NCBI GenBank assembly: GCA_905215615.1
Contig: CAJMQM010000018.1
Span: 1-16,424 of the forward strand
DNA length: 16,424 nt
Direction: 5' to 3'
DNA from: an uncultured bacterium
Lineage (GTDB): Bacteria; Bacillota; Clostridia; TANB77; CAG-508
Both the position numbers and the translations under genes were made by a program. Positions 15,136 through 16,424 of this stretch are shown in pieces. The notes beneath the pieces are model-generated. The model was not told the DNA's origin. It saw only the letters and a program-made list of their open reading frames with translations, and did no database searches. The first letter of the stretch is position 1; the number at the start of each line of letters is the position of its first letter.

Positions 15136-15591
15136 CTAATTCCAGTCATATACTGTTTTTATTAAACTTATATTTTTTCTGTCTATCTGAATAGTATCTT
15201 TGCAATTAACATATATACTATTATCGTCAAACTTCTCTAAAGTGCCTATTATTTGCTTTTCTTTTTCTATAGGTTTAAATAAGTTTATACATATTTTATT
15301 TCCAATGTTATCATTAAGGTGCTTATCTTTTCTTAATATTCTTTCTATTCCAGGTGATGATATTTCTAAGAAATATTGGTCTTTTATGTAATTTTTTTCG
15401 TCCAATATATCTGTTATTGCATTATTTACTTTTTCACAGTCATCTAAAGATATACCTTCTTCTTTATCGATAAAAACTCTAAGATAATAATCTTTGCCTT
15501 CTTTTACATATTGTACATCATATAAACTATAACCTAATTTCTCTATTATTGGCATAATTAAAGTCTCTACATTTTCTTCTATTTTAGGCAT
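15136..15591 (-). CDS. rimP: Ribosome maturation factor RimP
   Basis: RimP binds free 30S subunits and is needed for their efficient maturation. The 151-residue protein has the usual two domains: an N-terminal alpha/beta domain with LGYSLYDVQYVKEG and YYLRVFIDKEEGISLDDCE, the strongly conserved FLEISSPGIERILRK (about residues 83-97), then a C-terminal SH3-like domain ending at the stop codon. ATG 15591 is preceded by a perfect AGGAGG. It is the first gene of the nusA-infB operon and has its own predicted promoter and hairpin-bearing leader. Confidence 0.97.
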   Translation of the reverse strand: MPKIEENVETLIMPIIEKLGYSLYDVQYVKEGKDYYLRVFIDKEEGISLDDCEKVNNAITDILDEKNYIKDQYFLEISSPGIERILRKDKHLNDNIGNKICINLFKPIEKEKQIIGTLEKFDDNSIYVNCKDTIQIDRKNISLIKTVYDWN

Positions 15592-15615
15592 TTATATTTT
15601 CCTCCTATCAAGACT

Positions 15616-15642
15616 GAAGAGTGGGATTAGTTCCCACTCTTC
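15616..15642 (-). promoter_or_regulatory. Leader hairpin ahead of the rimP-nusA-infB operon
   Basis: An 11-bp perfect inverted repeat (GAAGAGTGGGA at 15616-15626, TCCCACTCTTC at 15632-15642) with a five-base loop lies between the predicted promoter and the rimP ribosome-binding site. On the minus strand the sequence after it (AGTCTTGATAGGAGG) has no U tract, so it does not look like a terminator of the upstream repeat-protein gene. It may stabilise the mRNA 5' end or act as a regulatory target. Confidence 0.6.
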
Positions 15643-15663
15643 TTAAAATCTTATGCTTTTAAT

Positions 15664-15692
15664 ATTATACCCTATATTGTTATAAATATCAA
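15664..15692 (-). promoter_or_regulatory. Predicted sigma-A promoter of the rimP-nusA-infB operon
   Basis: On the minus strand TTGATA (15687-15692) is followed after exactly 17 bases by a perfect TATAAT (15664-15669). The predicted start near 15657 gives a leader of about 65 nt containing the 11-bp hairpin. It lies only 22 nt after the stop codon of the preceding gene. Confidence 0.7.
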
Positions 15693-15714
15693 GCTTTTTT
15701 GTAAATTTTTTATA

Positions 15715-16424
15715 TTATTTACCACGGAATTTAACTACGTCTGAATATTCTCCTGCAACTAGTTTTCCATTTACATATTTATATGCTCTTACTTTTGCTG
15801 TATAATCTGCATTTTTTGTTGTAATTCCAGAAATAGTTCTTCCTGGTCCTTCAGACCATAATGTTGTAGAACCTCCATAACCTGGTACTGTAAATTGTAT
15901 TTCATATTTTACAGCTCCTGGTACAGATTTCCAAGATAAGTATACTGAGCTTCCTGTTACAGATGATGTTACATTAGTAACTTTTGCTACTTTTGAGCTT
16001 GTTGTAGTGTTATTGTTACTACTGCTACTCTTTTTGTCTGTTTTAAAACTCTTTATGTCTGAGTATGCTCCATATTCTTTATATTCTTTGTTATATGCTC
16101 TTACTTTTACTTTATATGATGTGTTGTAATCTAAGTCTGAAATTGTAGCATTATTGGTTGTAACTGTTCCTATTAATTTGTATGAACCATTATTTTTTGA
16201 AAGATATACTTCATACTCGTCTGTGTCTGTTACTTTTTTCCAGTCTAAGTATGCTTTATTTCCTTCTACATCTACTGTTAAGTTTGTTACTTTGCCTAAG
16301 TCTATTTCGTCTTTTTCTGTTTTAAAGCTTTTTATGTCTGAATATTCTCCATATTCATCATATTTTTCATTATATGCTCTTACTTTTACTTTATATGATG
16401 TGTTGTAATCTAAGTCTGAAATTG
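15715..16424 (-). CDS. Fibronectin type III repeat protein, C-terminal end (5' end outside window)
   Basis: The last 236 residues of a protein made of fibronectin type III domains. The visible order is: the end of one domain (SDLDYNTSYKVKVRAYNEKY), a complete domain of 93 residues (about LGKVTNLTVDVEGNKAYLDW to IKSFKT), a Ser/Asn/Thr-rich linker (KKSSSSNNNTTTSSK), and a divergent last domain (VAKVTNVTSSVTGSSVYLSW to VVKFRGK). The conserved core tryptophan and the Y-K-V-K-V-R-A-Y strand are plain in each. Such repeats are typical of secreted or surface proteins and glycoside hydrolases, but the window shows no signal peptide, catalytic domain or anchor; the C-terminus ends without an LPXTG motif. 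The tandem domains are nearly identical in DNA sequence. No terminator is obvious before the rimP promoter. Confidence 0.88.
   Translation of the reverse strand, partial: ISDLDYNTSYKVKVRAYNEKYDEYGEYSDIKSFKTEKDEIDLGKVTNLTVDVEGNKAYLDWKKVTDTDEYEVYLSKNNGSYKLIGTVTTNNATISDLDYNTSYKVKVRAYNKEYKEYGAYSDIKSFKTDKKSSSSNNNTTTSSKVAKVTNVTSSVTGSSVYLSWKSVPGAVKYEIQFTVPGYGGSTTLWSEGPGRTISGITTKNADYTAKVRAYKYVNGKLVAGEYSDVVKFRGK
16091..16424 (-). repeat. Near-identical tandem fibronectin-module repeat (279-bp period)
   Basis: The 55 bases at 16091-16145 recur without change at 16370-16424, where the window stops, so the identity may continue. The offset of 279 bp equals 93 codons, exactly one domain. Similarity extends more weakly on the lower-coordinate side of each copy. 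This points to recent module duplication or gene conversion in the repeat protein. Confidence 0.85.

Overview
The window looks like a chromosomal segment of a low-GC, Gram-positive (Firmicutes, probably clostridial) bacterium. Gene composition is strongly AT-rich, roughly 25-30% GC by hand count in neighbouring genes. DnaK is of the Gram-positive type, a CIRCE operator is present, and the gene clusters rimP-nusA-ylxR-ylxQ-infB-rbfA and hemW-hrcA-grpE-dnaK are classic for the group. All genes I can support lie on the minus strand, so transcription runs from the right end to the left end.

In transcription order (right to left): (1) 16424-15715, the C-terminal end of a protein built of fibronectin type III repeats, with a near-identical 279-bp module duplication. 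(2) 15692-7838, a translation/RNA-metabolism operon: a predicted promoter, a leader with an 11-bp perfect hairpin, then rimP, nusA, ylxR (rnpM), ylxQ (L7Ae type), infB, rbfA, nrnA and truB, with short gaps or overlaps except a 170-nt gap holding a 35-bp palindrome before rbfA. (3) 7677-7411, a 6S RNA gene (ssrS) with its own predicted promoter. (4) 7173-4113, prmC, whiA and hemW. (5) 4017-3507, a self-contained promoter-gene-terminator unit encoding a small four-helix membrane protein of about 43-45% GC, much richer than everything around it. (6) 3393-1, the heat-shock operon hrcA-grpE-dnaK; dnaK runs off the left edge. Its promoter is flanked by a near-consensus CIRCE and a second, degenerate CIRCE-like element.

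Functionally the right half is ribosome assembly (RimP, RbfA), translation initiation (IF2), transcription elongation/termination (NusA), RNase P regulation (YlxR/RnpM), tRNA pseudouridylation (TruB), nanoRNA turnover (NrnA) and global RNA polymerase control (6S RNA). The left half is release-factor methylation (PrmC), the WhiA regulator, HemW and the Hsp70 chaperone system with its repressor HrcA.

The two most notable departures from an ordinary chromosome are: (a) hrcA is split by a single extra base in its DNA-binding domain while its operator remains near-consensus; (b) a compositionally foreign membrane-protein cassette sits exactly between hemW and hrcA, genes normally adjacent in Firmicutes. 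Several gene starts are non-ATG and rest on ribosome-binding-site placement. I saw no CRISPR array, tRNA, rRNA, insertion sequence or credible plus-strand gene.
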